64,000 nucleotides of DNA from WHSM01 sp036375165 (GTDB taxonomy: Bacteria > Actinomycetota > Actinomycetes > Mycobacteriales > Micromonosporaceae): NCBI GenBank assembly GCA_036375165.1, contig DASUSI010000155.1, forward strand, positions 62,001-126,000, given 5' to 3'. A program made the position numbers and the translations under genes. Below the pieces are notes generated by a model. The model was not told the DNA's origin and did not search any database. It was given only the letters and a program-made list of their open reading frames with translations. How positions within the stretch are numbered: the stretch's first letter is position 1; the number at the start of each line of letters is the position of its first letter. Shown here piece after piece: positions 63,717 through 64,000 of this stretch.

Positions 63717-64000
63717 TCAACCTCCGACCATGGCGGGCTCGTCAACCACGCCCTCGATGAGTTCCCGGCACCAGTCCAGCAGTGGTACGTCCCGCAGCGG
63801 CTCGCCACCGTCCGGGCGAGTGGCGGACCGGCGCAGCGTCGTCGGACGGGGCAGGCTGATCGTGTCCGTGGCCTGCTTGTACACCGCGTCCGGGTACAAC
63901 CGCTTGAGCCGCACCTGCTTGGACTCCGGCAGGCTCACCGGGCTGAACCGCACGTGCCGGCCCTGCAACGACACGTCGCTGACCCCGTGGCGGCGGGCGG
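63717..64000 (-). CDS. mfd: Transcription-repair coupling factor Mfd (N-terminal part beyond window)
   Basis: C-terminal 93 codons of Mfd, continuing past the window end. VRFSPVSLPESKQVRLKRLYP followed by AVYKQATDTISLPRP is the TRCF C-terminal (D7) domain, which masks UvrA binding. Mfd displaces stalled RNA polymerase and recruits nucleotide excision repair. The mfd-mazG order is conserved in actinobacteria, which supports the call despite the short visible part. Confidence 0.88.
   Translation of the reverse strand, partial: ARRHGVSDVSLQGRHVRFSPVSLPESKQVRLKRLYPDAVYKQATDTISLPRPTTLRRSATRPDGGEPLRDVPLLDWCRELIEGVVDEPAMVGG

Overview
This window is a GC-rich actinobacterial chromosome segment, most likely from the Micromonosporaceae. 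The indicators are the near-universal G/C third codon positions, a mycothiol enzyme (mca), GTP-dependent PEP carboxykinase, a PIN-PhoH protein, a WhiJ/BldB-like (DUF5753/DUF397) pair, rare TTA codons and a tRNA-Leu(UAA) of the bldA type. The core gene order resembles, from memory, the Mycobacterium tuberculosis stretch from about Rv1108c (xseA) back to Rv1020 (mfd), with lineage-specific blocks inserted.

Layout. 1-8 kb: xseA (5' cut) and xseB, a DrrA/DrrB-type ABC exporter, DUF4245, glpX, a TrxR-like ferredoxin-NADP reductase, a transglycosylase-like protein and PIN-PhoH. 8-19.9 kb: an Rv1086-like cis-prenyltransferase, pckG with a CRP-like site in its leader, a DUF255/thioredoxin protein, a GGDEF-EAL protein, mca, DUF4307, greA and a PspC protein. 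19.9-27 kb: amidase, metB, a sugar importer whose two permeases are fused into one polypeptide, a large intercistronic hairpin, the solute-binding lipoprotein and msrA. 27-35 kb: a decayed CPBP-like fragment, DUF6448, an ABM protein, a KhtT/KhtU-type antiporter pair, a three-gene redox/secretion operon (cysteine-rich double-psi barrel protein, Tat-exported protein, MauE-like membrane protein), an S1C protease with a ClgR-like palindrome, and cbs. 35-47.7 kb: two SGNH hydrolases, a thiolase, a Bax1-I family protein, tRNA-Leu(UAA), a type II NADH dehydrogenase, a MoxR/DUF58/DUF4129 cluster, a uracil-DNA glycosylase and a dienelactone hydrolase-like gene. 47.8-56 kb: a potassium block with TrkH, TrkA and an APC permease on one strand, meeting a coupled kimA-kdpD-kdpE operon on the other. 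56-64 kb: ppx, DUF501, ftsB-like and eno, then a small accessory block (DUF6232, WhiJ-like HTH, DUF397, a calcium-type repeat protein), a strong bidirectional hairpin, mazG and the 3' end of mfd.

The most original parts are the cysteine-rich DPBB/Tat/MauE operon (29962-31914) with its dyad-rich promoter and leader, and the kimA-kdpD-kdpE operon. The latter sits beside ppx where M. tuberculosis carries kdpFABC-kdpDE, and its KdpD lacks the usual N-terminal sensor. I saw no insertion sequence, prophage, integrase or CRISPR array.
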